NCBI RefSeq assembly: GCF_030272615.1 | Contig: NC_081414.1 | Span: 812,919,069-812,983,068 of the forward strand | Length of the DNA: 64,000 nucleotides | Source of the DNA: Cryptomeria japonica | Lineage: Eukaryota; Streptophyta; Pinopsida; Cupressales; Cupressaceae | Reading direction: 5' to 3' | Notes under the pieces: generated by a model | The model's database searches: none | Seen by the model: the letters and a program-made list of their open reading frames with translations, nothing else | Told to the model about the DNA's origin: nothing | Shown: positions 35,113-47,956 of the stretch, piece by piece | Layout of the letters: every line of letters starts with the position of its first letter | Numbering within the stretch: position 1 is the first letter of the stretch | Program-made: the position numbers and the translations under genes

Positions 35113-36261
35113 TGTTGGCAAGAGACACTATTTCAATGATGATTGGTGCATGATAAATGCTTAGGGGTTTTCATTGATGGAAACTTAGTCTAGAAATAAT
35201 ATCTGATACATGTAGATTTGATTTACCGAAAGTCATATTTTTCATGAGGCATAAGTCTGGAAGGTGGAACACAGTACCCGATAGAGTATGACTACAGTGT
35301 GCATATCTTGATTTTGGTTGAATTACCTTAGTTGCAATGATATAGGAAGATGTTTTGAAGTTAGAGGTAATTTATTTCATAATCCTGACATCCGGTGTTG
35401 ATTCATGAGAGAGATTGAAGGTCGATATCTAGTAATCCTGGTAGAACAAAGCTATTTTGGTGTAACATGTGTTGCAAAATTCTTGGGTTGATTTCAGTGA
35501 TTCGTTTCATGTTTGAGGAGATTGGGATGACTTGTGGAAAGTCTATTTTCATCTTGTTTGGGTCCGCATATTATTTTGTGGATGGATTGAGCCAACTTAA
35601 GGTTACACATTTCATGTTGTTTGTTATGCAGTTTTTGGAAGCCGACATGAGAATTGATTTATTTTGTTGATGTGGGTATATAAGATTGATTTGGTTGAGC
35701 AATTTGGTGAATGTTATGAGAGTGAGAAGTTTGTATGAGCAAATGTGCAAATTTTGGTGAATGTGATTGAAGGTTTTGGTGCTCAGATGTATGACAGTGC
35801 AAGAAAATAGAGCAAAGAGATAGAACAGTTGTAGAAGTCAAACTGAGCCTAACTAGAACTGCTATTTGGCATATGTAGATGCTATTATTCAATTCATTCA
35901 TTATTTTAATCAATTGTAATCACTTGTAAGATAGTGAGCCTTCCTTCGGGTTGTAGCCCTCGTGTATTTGAGTAGTGAGCTCTAGGCAATGTGCTTGAAT
36001 GCAACTGCATTCCCCTTCATGTAATATTATCACACTCCTGGTCAAAGTATAATGATATTGTAGGTTTAAATCCCACCATAGTTTCTCCCTTTCTAGGTTT
36101 CCATGTGAAAATTTTAGTGTTATGGTATTGTGGTTGATTGGTTTATGTTTCTACATTTTACTTTCATCCTTATGCATCTAGTGGTTTAAGAATCAGGTTA
36201 ATAAATTTGTAAATTGTAGAACACAGATTCACCCCCCTCTCTGTGTTCATTTATTCCAACA
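35113..36261 (+). repeat. 5' LTR of the four-knuckle element
   Basis: 1149 bp, starting TGTTGGCAAGAGACA and ending TTCCAACA. It matches 39682-40803 over its whole length with scattered substitutions and small indels. Confidence 0.92.
35677..35684 (+). promoter_or_regulatory. TATA box of the 5' LTR
   Basis: TATATAAG follows TGATGTGGG and is conserved at 40231-40238 in the 3' LTR. Its mid-LTR position fits a core promoter. Confidence 0.5.
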
Positions 36262-36263
36262 AT

Positions 36264-36275
36264 TATTATCAGAGC
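36264..36275 (+). other. Primer binding site of the four-knuckle element
   Basis: TATTATCAGAGC matches 10 of 12 bases of TGGTATCAGAGC and lies 2 bp after the LTR end. Confidence 0.75.
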
Positions 36276-36329
36276 TTAGTTCCTCAGAAGAAGCCTAAAA
36301 ACTTGAGGAAGATCCGAAAGATTGAATCA

Positions 36330-37514
36330 ATGGACTCTGGTTTGCAATAACAACTTACTATGGAACTTGAAGATCTTATTGCAGCAATGAAGGAAAAGAG
36401 TAGTCTGAGAAGAAGTCTGGATGTTGTTGAGGATTTTATTGAATCTCTGAAAGAACAAGTGAGTAAATCCATAGAGAAGAGAAAGGGACTGATGGATAAA
36501 CTAAAGGAGAAAGAAGAACGAAGCATTGGCAATCAAGCCCTACAAGACAAGATAGATGAATGTGAGAAGCTTGCTAGAGATAATGCAGCCTTGAAGAATG
36601 AGATAAAATCTAGTGTGATGAAGATGACAAAGGAGATTGAAGACTAGAAGAAGAATGAAGAAAACCAGACTCAGTTATTGAAGGATAGATCTGATGCATA
36701 TTGTAGATTGAACTATGAGAATGATCAATTGAAACTTGAATTGGGCAATGCAAGAATGATGGACAAGAACTTGAAAGGCAGATCATAATTGTGAGATATG
36801 AACTTTCTAGTGCTAATGAGTACAAAGAAAAATTCAAAGCTATCTTATCCTAGTTAGATGAGATGCTAGAAAGCCAAAGACATGGGAAAGACATGGAAGG
36901 AGTTGGCTTTGAGAAAGGAGAATCCTCTCGTACTTGAAAAAGCAATCATCAGAAGAACAAGAAACCTTCAATAAGATAGCCTAATGCCTATAAATTCAAT
37001 GGTAAATGTTTTGTTTGTGGAAAATTTGATCATATGGAAAGTCAATGCCGAAGTAGGATGATGAATAATGTTATGAAGAAGATTCCTACCTTTGTCGGTC
37101 AATGTTTCATATGCAACAACTTTGGTCATAAGTCAGACATGTGTAGAATAGTCATGAATAATTTCTAAAATAAGAGATGCTATGCTTGTGGAATGTTTGG
37201 ACACATTTCTAACCAATGCAGGATGAGACCAAATCAGATTAATTTCAATCCTATGCAGGGAAATTTTGCTTGGCATGCAAGGAAATGTTGATTGCCATGC
37301 ATGCAACAAATCCGATCACATAGCAAAATATTGCAGAAGCAAGAATGTGAGAAAGAATGCTCTGGTAGATAACAACAGATCAGATGAGAAGGGAAAAGTG
37401 AAAGTTGAAGAGGTTAGAGAGCAGCATAAGAAGATGTAGATTAAGAAGGAAGATTCAAATGTTCAGAATGGCTCCATACTTGATTCCAGTGTTGCAACCT
37501 CATCCGGTAACTAA
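36330..37514 (+). pseudogene. gag: Coiled-coil protein with four CCHC zinc knuckles (nucleocapsid-like), decayed
   Basis: From the ATG at 36330, the first about 150 codons are charged and heptad-like (LEDLIAAMKEKSSLRRSLDV, SIEKRKGLMDKLKEKEERSI), a likely coiled coil. Four C-X2-C-X4-H-X4-C knuckles follow: CFVCGKFDHMESQC (37007-37048), CFICNNFGHKSDMC (37103-37144), CYACGMFGHISNQC (37178-37219) and CHACNKSDHIAKYC (37293-37334). All four keep every metal ligand. The first three share a frame; the fourth is in another, after a frameshift. A Lys/Glu-rich tail ends at the stop 37512-37514. No UBN2 capsid domain is seen. The knuckles should bind nucleic acid. Confidence 0.78.
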
Positions 37515-37857
37515 GGAATTTTGGCCTTAGGCAGAAGCTTTTGATGCAGAATTTTAAAACCCCCTTTTCAAAGATCTGTAATCACTCGAGGATGGTTGCA
37601 GATGATTGAGATTAGTTGTGCATTTTATATCTAGTAGATTCTATGGTGATCTAAGTGTCTAGTGATGAATTCTTGAAGGAACAAGGTATCCAGAAAGATT
37701 TTAAGGTCATACATTAATTACAACTTAAAGTTAGGTTTTTCAGTGGATAAAAAGGGCATTCTATTATTCATTCTTCACATTGAGAATGAAGAGAAAGAGT
37801 AGGAGAGCAAGGTGAACGAGATTGAGCAGCATAAATTAAGCTTGAAGTGATCCAACA

Positions 37858-39466
37858 ATGATTCCTAGCATTTAGTTGAATTGGAAAAGGTATTTAGCCG
37901 TATTCAAGCTACCTGTTTATAACCCTACTTTTGAAATGACATCACAATCTGGTATTGTAACTCCCTTTGTAGTTGATATTACTAAAAGGGCAAGGCCAGT
38001 GTTCAAGAAACATCCATTCAAGTCAGTCGAAGATGATTTGGAAGGAGATTTTTCCCCTGTATCATATGGAGTGTTGTACAATGAAGATATTAGGGTATAC
38101 ATTCACTGTAATATTGAAGAACTTGGAAATGTAGACATGTTATCACTATACACCAAGCATATGATGGATGGAATGGGGAATCTGAAGCTTGAATTCAAAT
38201 CACTACAAGATAAGGGTTTTATCCAGTTTGTTCACTTCCCAGTGTTTGATGAACCCAAATGGGTCAGTTATGTCTTGAGCCAAATCCATGATGAGTTTAT
38301 GTGGCTAGATAGACCTCACAAGATTGCAAAGAAAGCCATTCAGGCAGTAACCTATTTGAGTGCAACTGGTCAGATCCCCAATCTAAGGAATGTCAAGAAC
38401 ACTACCGTTACAGAAGTTACCGAATCCCAACATGATAGTCGGTCGATGACAATAAGTGATATCATTGAACATGATGTAAGATTTTCTTCGATGGTGACAA
38501 GATACTAGGTGTACCAGTCCAACAGATAAAATTTAGTATCCGGTGCTGCTATATTTATAGCCAATGAAATGCTTAAGGAGGATAAAAGATATGGTCTGTG
38601 TGGTGTTATTCTTAGTGAGTTAATGACCAATTTAAATAATATCAAACAATATAAGAAACATGTTTTCAAGTTCAGTTCTCTGATTGCTTGTTTGGCACTT
38701 TAATTTTTGAATCAAATTCCTGGTATAGGAAAATTTGAATGGGCTTATGATAAACCAGTGGCAGTCCAAATTAAGGAAGGTTTGCAAGGATTAAGAGACA
38801 TGGTAGCACATAAATCTTCTTTGTGGAGTTACTTCAAATCATTTTAAGGAATATAAATGATACACCATCTGTAGATTTTCATTTTGTATCTTTGGAGAAG
38901 CGACATATGCTACTTTTTTGTTTTATTTTAATGCTATGAGACTGAAAACATTTTTGAAGATGATTGAGAGAGATAGAGTAAGCTTGATAACTGCTATGAA
39001 GAGCATTCAAGATGCACTAGATGAAGGTGGTCAAATATACAATTAATTTCTATTTTTGCTGAATTTTACCATTGACATTGACAAGAAAATAAAAGAATGT
39101 GAAGAGCAGCTATCTAGAATATCTCAGTCCTATGCATCCCAATCAGTCCCGACTAGCAATTTTGAAGGTCAAGTTATGAGTATATTGGATAAGGTCAAGA
39201 GTTTAAATCAAGAGAAGGACATAGTTTTGGGCAGAGTGGGAGAAGTAAGAAGCCTTCTCACTCCCCGGAAAGATTCACTAATCACCAGTATGCAAGATAC
39301 TACGAATGCTCTAAATAAGAGTGTTTTGGCATATTGTAGAGGAGCAGAAATGCATGCCTATCTTTTTAGTGGTATGATTAGCATTTTGGAGATTTTGAAG
39401 AAGGGTTGGGATAACCACATGTTGATCCTAAAGACAAATTTTGCAGATATTTTCAAACTTTTGTAA
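37858..39466 (+). pseudogene. Second ORF of the four-knuckle element, unknown family, decayed
   Basis: From the ATG at 37858 one frame, broken by a TAG after five codons, is open to 38508 (PVYNPTFEMTSQSGIVTPF, FVHFPVFDEPKWVSYVLSQI, RPHKIAKKAIQAVTYLSATG). It continues past stops with GLCGVILSELMTNLNNIKQY and FKFSSLIACLAL. After a frameshift, a coiled-coil-like part (38937-39466) begins RLKTFLKMIERDRVSLITAM and ends at ILKTNFADIFKLL. The whole is about 535 codons. The first part looks globular and the second helical. I recognise no catalytic motif or family. The position after the knuckle protein suggests a retroelement accessory protein. Confidence 0.65.
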
Positions 39467-39668
39467 GTCACTGTATATTCTTGTATTTAAATTTTGGTCG
39501 ACTCCTATCTTTGGCATTGCTGTCAAAGGAGGAGAGAGAAAAGTAAAAAATGGTGCAAATCCTCAGGGGGAACTTGTTGAGTCTATAGAGTCTTGGAGAT
39601 TTTTGAATTTTTGAAGATTTTTGAGCTTTGAGTGTACAATTCATTTTTCACAGTGTTGCCATCAATGC

Positions 39669-39680
39669 AAAAGGGGGAGA
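39669..39680 (+). other. Polypurine tract of the four-knuckle element
   Basis: AAAAGGGGGAGA directly precedes the 3' LTR start (TGTTGGCAAG at 39682). A shorter purine run (AAAGGAGGAGAG) is near 39525. Confidence 0.8.
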
Positions 39681-39681
39681 T

Positions 39682-40803
39682 TGTTGGCAAGAGACATTGT
39701 TCTAGTGATGATTGTTGCATGAGAAATGCTTAAGGGTTGTCATTTATGGAAACACATAGAAATCATATTTGGTACATATAGATTTGATTTACCAGAAGTC
39801 ATATTAAGTTTGGAAGGTGGAACACAGTAACCGGTAGAGTATGAGTACAGTGTGCATATCTTTATTTTGGTTGTATAACTTTGGTTGTGGTGATATAGAC
39901 AAATTTTTTGGGGTTCGAGGAAAATTATTTCGTAATCCTAACATCCGGTATTGATTCATGAGTGAGATTGAAGGTCTGGCATCCGATAATCCTGGTAGAA
40001 CAGAGCTATTTTGGTGTAACGTGTGTTGTAGAATTCTTGGGTTGATTTTGATGATTGGTTTCATGTTCAAGGAGATTGAACCAACTTGTGGGAAGTCTAT
40101 TTTCATCTTGTTTGGGTCTGCATATGATTTTATGGATGGATTGAGCCAACTTAAGGTTACACATTTCATGTTGCGTGCTATGCAGTTTTTGAAAGCCGAC
40201 ATGAGAATTGATTTATTTTGTTGATGCGGATATATAAGACAGATTTGGTTGAGAATTTTGGTGAATTTAATGAGTGTGAGAAGTTTGTATGAGTGAATGT
40301 GCAAAGTTTGGTGAACATGATTGAAGCTTTAGGTGCTCTAGTGTTTGATAGTGCAGGAAAACAGAGAAAAGAAACAAAACAGTTGTAGAAGTCAAATTGA
40401 GCCTAACTGGAACTGCTATTTGGAATATGTAGATGTTATTATTCAGTTCATTCATTATTGTAATCAATTGTAATCACTCGTAAGGCAGTGAGCCTTCCTC
40501 TAAGTTGTAGCCCTCTTGTATTTGAGCAGTGAGCTCTAGGCACTGTGCCTGAATAAAAGTGCATTCCCCTTCATGTAATATTATCACACTCTTGATCAAA
40601 GTATAATAATATTGTGGGTTCAAATCCCACCATGGTTTTTCCCTTTCTAGGTTTCCATGTAAAAATTCTATTTTTATGGTATTGTGGTTGATTGGTTTAT
40701 ACTTTCATTCTTATGCATCTAATGGTTTAAGAATCGGGTTAATAACTTTGTAAATTGTAGAACACCAATTCACCCCCCTTCTCAGTGTTCATTTAATCCA
40801 ATA
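39682..40803 (+). repeat. 3' LTR of the four-knuckle element
   Basis: 1122 bp, matching 35113-36261 and ending AATCCAATA, followed by the GGAAA duplication at 40804-40808. Confidence 0.92.
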
Positions 40804-40808
40804 GGAAA

Positions 40809-41116
40809 ACCCTTTCAAGAGAAAAACCCCACACTCCAAAAGCCGCCCAATATATTATTCAACAATCAATTACAGATTACAATATACTTGCAGAGCAAGC
40901 TCTTTATAGAGTACCACTAAAAAGAGATTCAAAGGTAACTCAATAGTCATAAGACTCTTACACACAACCTTTATCTCATGTACTTCATATATAGGAGATA
41001 CAATACAAGAAACCGTCAAACAGTATTACAAAACCATGAGCTAAAACCATCAAAAGTAAACCTGACCTTATCTCCAATATAGATGCCCTATGATGTGTCG
41101 CAAACACACATCAACA
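40809..41116 (-). repeat. 5' LTR of truncated Copia element, segment after the nested insertion
   Basis: Joined to 34959-35112 it gives a continuous sequence through GGGAAAACCC. On the - strand the proposed LTR start is TGTTGATGTGTG (ending at 41116). This outer boundary is inferred from the TG start only. Confidence 0.55.
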
Positions 41117-42458
<1,342 letters not shown>

Positions 42459-42475
42459 AATAGTACTATTAAGTT
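42459..42475. repeat. 17-bp target site duplication of the LINE (3' side)
   Basis: AATAGTACTATTAAGTT at 42459-42475 is repeated exactly at 58421-58437. The first 12 bases form a perfect palindrome. The last T residues merge with the T-run, so 15-17 bp are certain. Confidence 0.95.
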
Positions 42476-43001
42476 TTTTTTTTTCAATAAAAGTGGATTA
42501 TTCCACTAAACTTTTTATTAATATTTTTTATTTTTTACACAAGATTCAAAGAGCATACCGGAGGAAAGAACCCTAGGAAGAAAACCTCTGGTCACAACTC
42601 ATAAAATAAACCTATAGTATCTGACAGATCAGTTTATGCACCCCGCCCAAAACCACATACAAAATGCGGTCACAACACATATAATATGTGTTTTGCATAG
42701 AGCCCATATGACAATTTGCCAAAAAAACCCATCGGATAATTTTCAAATGTAGACTCCACAACTACTACCAATGGAAGAAGACAAAATTTTCCAAAGCCCT
42801 ATGCCAAATCCCATGAGCCAAAAACCTTCCTGCCAAAAAAGAAAGTATCAAAAAACCTTTGGAAAAACACTACTGTATCAAATACCATGAGCTCGAACTC
42901 TCCTCTAGACAAAGAACATGAATACTTGAAATGAAAGGGGAAAGCGGGAATAATTATCATCATAAAATTTTACATCAACATTACTCTAGAAAATCATATA
43001 A
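42476..43001 (-). other. 3' untranslated region and A-tail of the LINE
   Basis: 526 bp follow the ORF2 stop (43002), ending on the - strand in CACTTTTATTG and an A-run. A TTTTATT word close to the tail may serve in template recognition. No other feature is seen. Confidence 0.75.
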
Positions 43002-44180
43002 CTATTGTTGCAAACCTTCCCATACCCTATAATGAATTTCCTCAAAACCCACCTCTCGCTGATTAGCATTTCTATCAATGGCTAAATTTGCCAAATAATC
43101 CGCAATCTTATTAACTTCTCTGTAACAATGGGATACCAAGAAAGATTCAAACAATTCTAATTTTTGTAAAATGGGATCAAGTATTAACTGCAAATTCCAA
43201 CAATTTGATTTCTTTTTCATAACACATTGAATAATCACCATAGAATCTCCTTCAATTATTAAGTCCTTAATTCCCAAAGAGATTGCCATATCCAATCCAA
43301 AAGACAAAGCATGAAATTCCACATAATTGTTAGTTTTAAAACCAATAGCATGACACTTAGCTTGAATAAAATTTGCATTGTGATCATAAATTACCATGCC
43401 TACCCCAGCCGGCCTAGGGTTACCATGAGAGGCCCCATCAAAATTCAGTTTAAAGTACCCCTACGAAGGAGGTTTCCATCTAGCAGAGCATCTCTTACCT
43501 ATTGCATCATTATTTTTTAAAATTGAGCCATGAGAGGATAAAAATGACAACAACTTCCAAACTCTAGTAACTCTACTATCCCAGTGTGAAAAAGAAGTAA
43601 GATTTTCTAAATTCTTATAAATAAATGACAAAGCAACCTTAGAGATTGAAGACTCAATTTTTAATAGAACCTTAGACACAGGAGACCTTGTTTTTTTAAA
43701 TATCATGTTGTTTCTCTCTAGCCAAACATTCCAAATCACAATAGATGGAGATATGATCCAAAGGCATGCATAAAAAGATGAGGCAAACATAAAGGGCCAA
43801 GATCTGAAATGGGAAATGAGATCCTTACCAATAACAAAGGATATATTTAACTTCTCAAACAACCACTGCCAACATTCATAAGCATAATCACAATGTAGGA
43901 ACAAGTGTGAAGAAGATTCTAAATTTTTGTTACAAAGGACACAAGGGAAAACAATAGTAATACCAAGCCTATCTAGTCTCATACCTGAACTACCAACCAA
44001 GCAAAGGCTTCTGCTTTAGGAAGACAAGCCGAATGCCGAAACAACTTATAAGGCCAAGATGATAAATATTTAGCAACCATAAGAGAGTTGTAACCATCTT
44101 TAACAATGTACTTACCATAAATATTCTTTGTCCAAATAAGTTCATCCTCAGAATCAGAAAGAAATACAATTCTATCCCCC
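43002..44180 (-). pseudogene. LINE ORF2 C-terminal part: zinc-binding region and RNase H
   Basis: 43461-44000 holds PCVLCNKNLESSSHLFLHC with downstream CWQWLFEKLNI, the zf-RVT pattern of plant non-LTR elements. After a TAG near 43461, the frame continues as LNFDGASHGNPRPAGVG into the RNase H: Asp in FDG, Glu in NNYVEFHAL, Asp in IIEGDSM and Asp in KIADYLANLA, the full catalytic set. The RNase H part is open to its stop at 43002-43004. Confidence 0.85.
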
Positions 44181-46195
44181 AAAATCTAATTTCATGCTTT
44201 GATCAACATGTAAGAAATCAATTGACTTCCATCTAGCTAGCTTAAGGGGTCCACTAGTCACAATTTCAAAATAAGCTACTACAAAAACACCCCAAAGGGA
44301 GGAAAGAACAATGATCAGAGGAGACCAATCCCTAATATTCACCAAAGGTGTGTGTCCATTCCATACTTCATCCCAAAATCTGACCTTTCTACCATTATGA
44401 ACAATCCATGAGAGATGAGGCAAAATAACTGATCTACATTTACAAAGGAAATTCCAAATAGCAGAACCCGAAGGCAAATTTGAGACTTTAAAAATGTACT
44501 CTCTCTGTCCATTATTTAAATATTTGGCAAACATAATCTGTGCCCATAAGGAGCTAGGCTTGTCATATAATTTCCAAACCAATTTAGCACTTAAGGCTAA
44601 ATTTTGATTTTCCAGACTCCGAATTCCTATTCCCCCAAGTTCCTTAGGAAAACATACCTTATCCCATGCAACTAAAGGGAGTTTCTTCTTCCCATCTTTA
44701 TTATTGTTCCAAAGAAAATCTCTAACAGTATCCTATAAACTAACAATAACTGCTTTTGGATACTTCAAAATAGACATGAGATATATGAGAACAACATTCA
44801 AAACAGACTTGATGAGAACAATTTTACCCGCCAAAGTTAACCATCTATGATTCCATGAGAGAATTCTTTTAGAAATGACCGAAATAATCTTATCCCAAAA
44901 ACCAATTTTATCCTATTTAACAAAGAAAGGAATCCCAAGGTAAGTACATGGAAGATTTCCAGTCTCAAATCCCCAAAAGGATTACAACCTATGTTGAACC
45001 AGTTGTGATGTATTAAGGAAAAAAATCTTTGATTTATCACCATTCACTTTCTGACTAGAAAATAATGCATAATTTTGTATTATTCCTTTAATCACTTTTG
45101 CCTCTACTAACAAAGAATATCCAAATAATAGAGTATCATCTACAAAGAGACAATGAGAAATACTTTGGGGAATATTCTGAATCCTTATACCTTTCCAAAT
45201 CCCCCCACTTTAGAAGCCCTAATAGCCCAACTAAAGGTTTCAGCTAGGAGAATAAACAAAAAGGGAGAAAGGGGATCTCCCTGTCTCAAACTACTAGAGG
45301 AAGTGAAAAAGCCACATGGACAACCATTAATTAAAACCGAGAATCTTGTAGAAGAAATACATGCACGAATCCATTTGACCCAGGCCTTGGAAAAACCTAA
45401 CTTCTCAAGAACAACACATAAAGCCCCCCACTCTACTCTATCATAAGCCTTCATCATGTCTAGTTTAAGTATCATGGCCAGGGTTCTTTGGGTGGAAATA
45501 GAATGCAACACCTCATGTGCTACAATTGCACCCTCTGTCGTCTCCCTTCCAGGAACAAAACCACCTTGCTCCAATGAAATGATCCTAGGTAGAATTTTCG
45601 CCAACCTAAGGGAAATTGCCTTCGTAAATATCTTATACATAGTGTTACATAAAGCAATGGGGCAGAAGTCAACAAAATTCTTAGTATCCTCTTTTTTAGG
45701 AATAATTGCAATCATTGTAGTATTAAGTTCTTTTAAAATAGACCTATTTCTCCTAGCTTCCTCGAGAGCCAATAAAACATCATTTCCCACAAAATCCCAA
45801 CATTTTTGAAAAAATAAAGGAGTAAAACCATCTGGTCTCGGAGCTTTATCCAGATTCATGGCAAAGATAGTACTCTTACCTTCTTCTAAGGAAAAGGGAG
45901 ACATGAACATCTTATTGTCTTCCAAAGATACTAAAGGAGGAATATTAGATATAATATCATTGCTGAAATTTTCATATTCCGAAGATAATAATGACTTAAA
46001 AAACCTAACTGCCTCTGAAGCAATATCCTCTGGCTCTATCAATAAATTCCCATTCTGACATTGAATACAAGATATTCTATTCTTACATCTTTTAATCTTA
46101 GTTGAAGAATGAAAAAAATTTGTGTTCCTGTCACCATCTGAAAGCCATAACTCTCTAGATTTTTGTCTCCAATAGATTTTCTCTCTAGCTAACAC
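44181..46195 (-). pseudogene. LINE ORF2 reverse transcriptase, decayed
   Basis: 46195-45185 is open for 336 codons: DKAPRPDGFTPLFFQKCWDF, TTMIAIIPKKEDTKNFVDFC, PIALCNTMYKIFTKAISLRL, QGGFVPGRETTEGAIVAHEV, ILKLDMMKAYDRVEWG and SSLRQGDPLSPFLFILLAE, all typical non-LTR RT blocks. A frameshift near 45187 precedes the catalytic box, which reads HCLFVDDTLLFGYS at about 45110-45152 with both aspartates intact. The thumb (to about 44181) is in pieces with many stops. Confidence 0.88.
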
Positions 46196-47110
46196 CTCCT
46201 CAAGTATAATTTTAGTGACTTCAATTCATCAAAAACTTGTGGCACCATACCATGTTGAAGCACATGAGTATTAAGACACTCAATCATATCTTGAATCCTT
46301 TGTTTCTCCTGAAAAATGTTCTTAAAATCCAAGATATTCCATTCCCTAATATTCAATTTCAAATAACTTAGCTTCTTAGCAATCTGAAACATACGGGACC
46401 CAAAACAAAAAGGAGCAGAATTCCACCATTACATAAGCAGAGGCAAAAAGGAAGAATCCCTAAACCACATGGGCTCAAATGTAAATGGAGACTTAAAAGA
46501 AGTCTTATCCTCAATAACTGAAAGGGAAATTGGAAAATGATCAAAACCTGAGACGGGTAGAATAGAGGAAAAGAATTCAAAATCTGAATCAATCCAATTC
46601 TCAGATAACAAAAACCGATCTAATCTCTCAGCAATCTGAGAAAAATCCCTTCTCATGTTTGTCCATGTGAAAACTTCATTTTGAGACTTACAATAAAAAA
46701 GGGTCATATCAGAAATGAAATCCCCAAAGTCATCCATAATCCTTTTATTAGGGAAAACACCTCCTCTTTTCTCATCTAAATCAGTGATAGCATTAAAATA
46801 GCCCCTGAAGATAATAAAGGAACCATGTTTTAAGGGAGAAGAAATCCTCTTTAATTCACCCCATAATTTACTCTTCCCTTGAATACTTGACGGAGCATAA
46901 ATGTTAAAAAGCCAGAATTTAACCTTTGAAATCTTGCTTATAATTAAAGCCAACATCCAATTTGTAGCAGATGCCACTAACTGTACCTCAATATTATAAT
47001 TATTCCAAAGCAGTGCCAAACCTCCTGAAGCACCACAAGTTGGAGAAGAAAGAAAATTCCACCTTCTCCAAGATGAAAAAACTAAATCAGCAGACTCCTT
47101 TGACAACTTT
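46196..47110 (-). pseudogene. LINE ORF2 endonuclease domain, main part, decayed
   Basis: WNFLSSPTCGASGGLALLWN, FWLFNIYAPSSIQGK, IIFRGYFNAITDLDEKRGG, FTWTNMRRDFSQIAERLDRF and GFDHFPISL follow the apurinic-endonuclease-like domain of L1. The catalytic Asp of the GDFN motif is Tyr here (GYFN), and SDH reads FDH. The domain is cut after LQET by the Gypsy insertion; its first codons are at 54954-55058. A stop lies near 46430. Confidence 0.86.
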
Positions 47111-47115
47111 GTTTC
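47111..47115. repeat. Target site duplication GTTTC (left)
   Basis: GTTTC at 47111-47115 recurs at 54949-54953. It lies inside LINE ORF2 codons, and removing the insert restores the reading across the junction. Confidence 0.95.
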
Positions 47116-47286
47116 TGTAGCGTCCTAAAATTGCGACACTTGCAATTTCGACTGCATTTCAGTCTTCACGATGGCGATGCAACACACAACTTGAATGGAG
47201 ACCCTGAAACTTGCTCACGACACTGAAAACTGCATTTTTCAAGCACCCTGGCCTGAACCTCCTTGCACCTCGCTGTCCCAGGAGGT

Positions 47287-47315
47287 GGGACCAGAGCGCC
47301 CAGCGCCCTGGTCCC
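47287..47315. other. GC-rich imperfect palindrome in the LTR (module A)
   Basis: The left arm GGGACCAGAGCGC pairs with the right arm GCGCCCTGGTCCC with one mismatch around a 3-base loop. In the 3' LTR the module is present twice in tandem (53870-53898 and 53902-53928). Confidence 0.75.
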
Positions 47316-47437
47316 TGGGTCCTATTTTGGGCCCGGTCTCCTAAGGGGCTCGGGTCTTTTTGTTTGCAATTTGGAAATTAACTTTCCCTGGTCGGCCTAA
47401 GGTCGGGAAAATCAGTTTATCAACCCTAAATGACAAG

Positions 47438-47445
47438 TATATAAA
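47438..47445 (+). promoter_or_regulatory. TATA box of the Gypsy-type LTR
   Basis: TATATAAA precedes a CT-rich run (TTTTTTCTCTCTC), as in many plant core promoters, and is conserved at 54052-54059 in the 3' LTR. Confidence 0.65.
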
Positions 47446-47929
47446 CTACATTTTTTCTCTCTCATTTGGGGATAGATGAAGAGGATATGTGTAAACAAAG
47501 CGTGGAAACTATACTCAAGCATTCAAGCATTCAAGCATTCTTTCAAGCAATTGATCATTTCAAGTCTCCATTCAAGGCTAAGTGTTGCATTCAAGACAAG
47601 GATTCCACCATTGAAGAGGAGATCACATACTACATGCTACAACATACAACATACAACATACAACATCTAAACCTTCGCACATAAGGATACCAACATCCTT
47701 AGAACAAGGTATTAGTAATTGTTTTACAGTCATTTACATTTACAGCTCTTTCTCATTTCTTGGTTAATTCCAAAACCGGGATTTGACCTAAAGGCAAACC
47801 CCCAATCCCTAACCCCCCAATCGTCTTTGCTTTTCTGTGTGTAGGTTGCAGGTACGCGGCTGAAATTGAAGATCTGGAATCCTTGTGCAGAGACGAACAG
47901 ATGCCCCTTCGTTTCGCGGATTTTTCGGA

Positions 47930-47956
47930 GGACCGTGGCGCCGGGCGCCATCGTCC
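47930..47956. other. GC-rich imperfect palindrome in the LTR (module B)
   Basis: GGACCGTGGCGCC pairs with GGCGCCATCGTCC with two mismatches. It is repeated at 54544-54570 in the 3' LTR, and related modules lie in the leader at 48728-48758 and 49351-49382 (arms GGACCGTG / CACGGTCC in the latter). Confidence 0.7.

Larger units (their letters stand above)
35113..40803 (+). mobile_element. Non-autonomous LTR element with a four-knuckle protein and an extra unknown ORF
   Basis: Direct LTRs 35113-36261 and 39682-40803, a GGAAA duplication, a tRNA-Met-like primer site and a polypurine tract define a complete + strand element of about 5.7 kb. The interior holds two decayed coding blocks: a coiled-coil/CCHC protein (36330-37514) and a second block of unknown family (37858-39466). 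There is no protease, integrase or RT. Layout and primer type suggest a Copia-related non-autonomous family. Confidence 0.9.
30405..41116 (-). mobile_element. Truncated Copia retrotransposon, with another element nested in its 5' LTR
   Basis: On the - strand the order is 5' LTR (split), primer site, long leader, gag, protease, integrase, linker and the first part of RT. Coding homology stops at about 30405 in the RT palm, and no 3' LTR is seen, so the 3' half is lost. The 5' LTR (34959-35112 plus 40804-41116) is about 460 bp when the nested element is removed. Confidence 0.85.
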
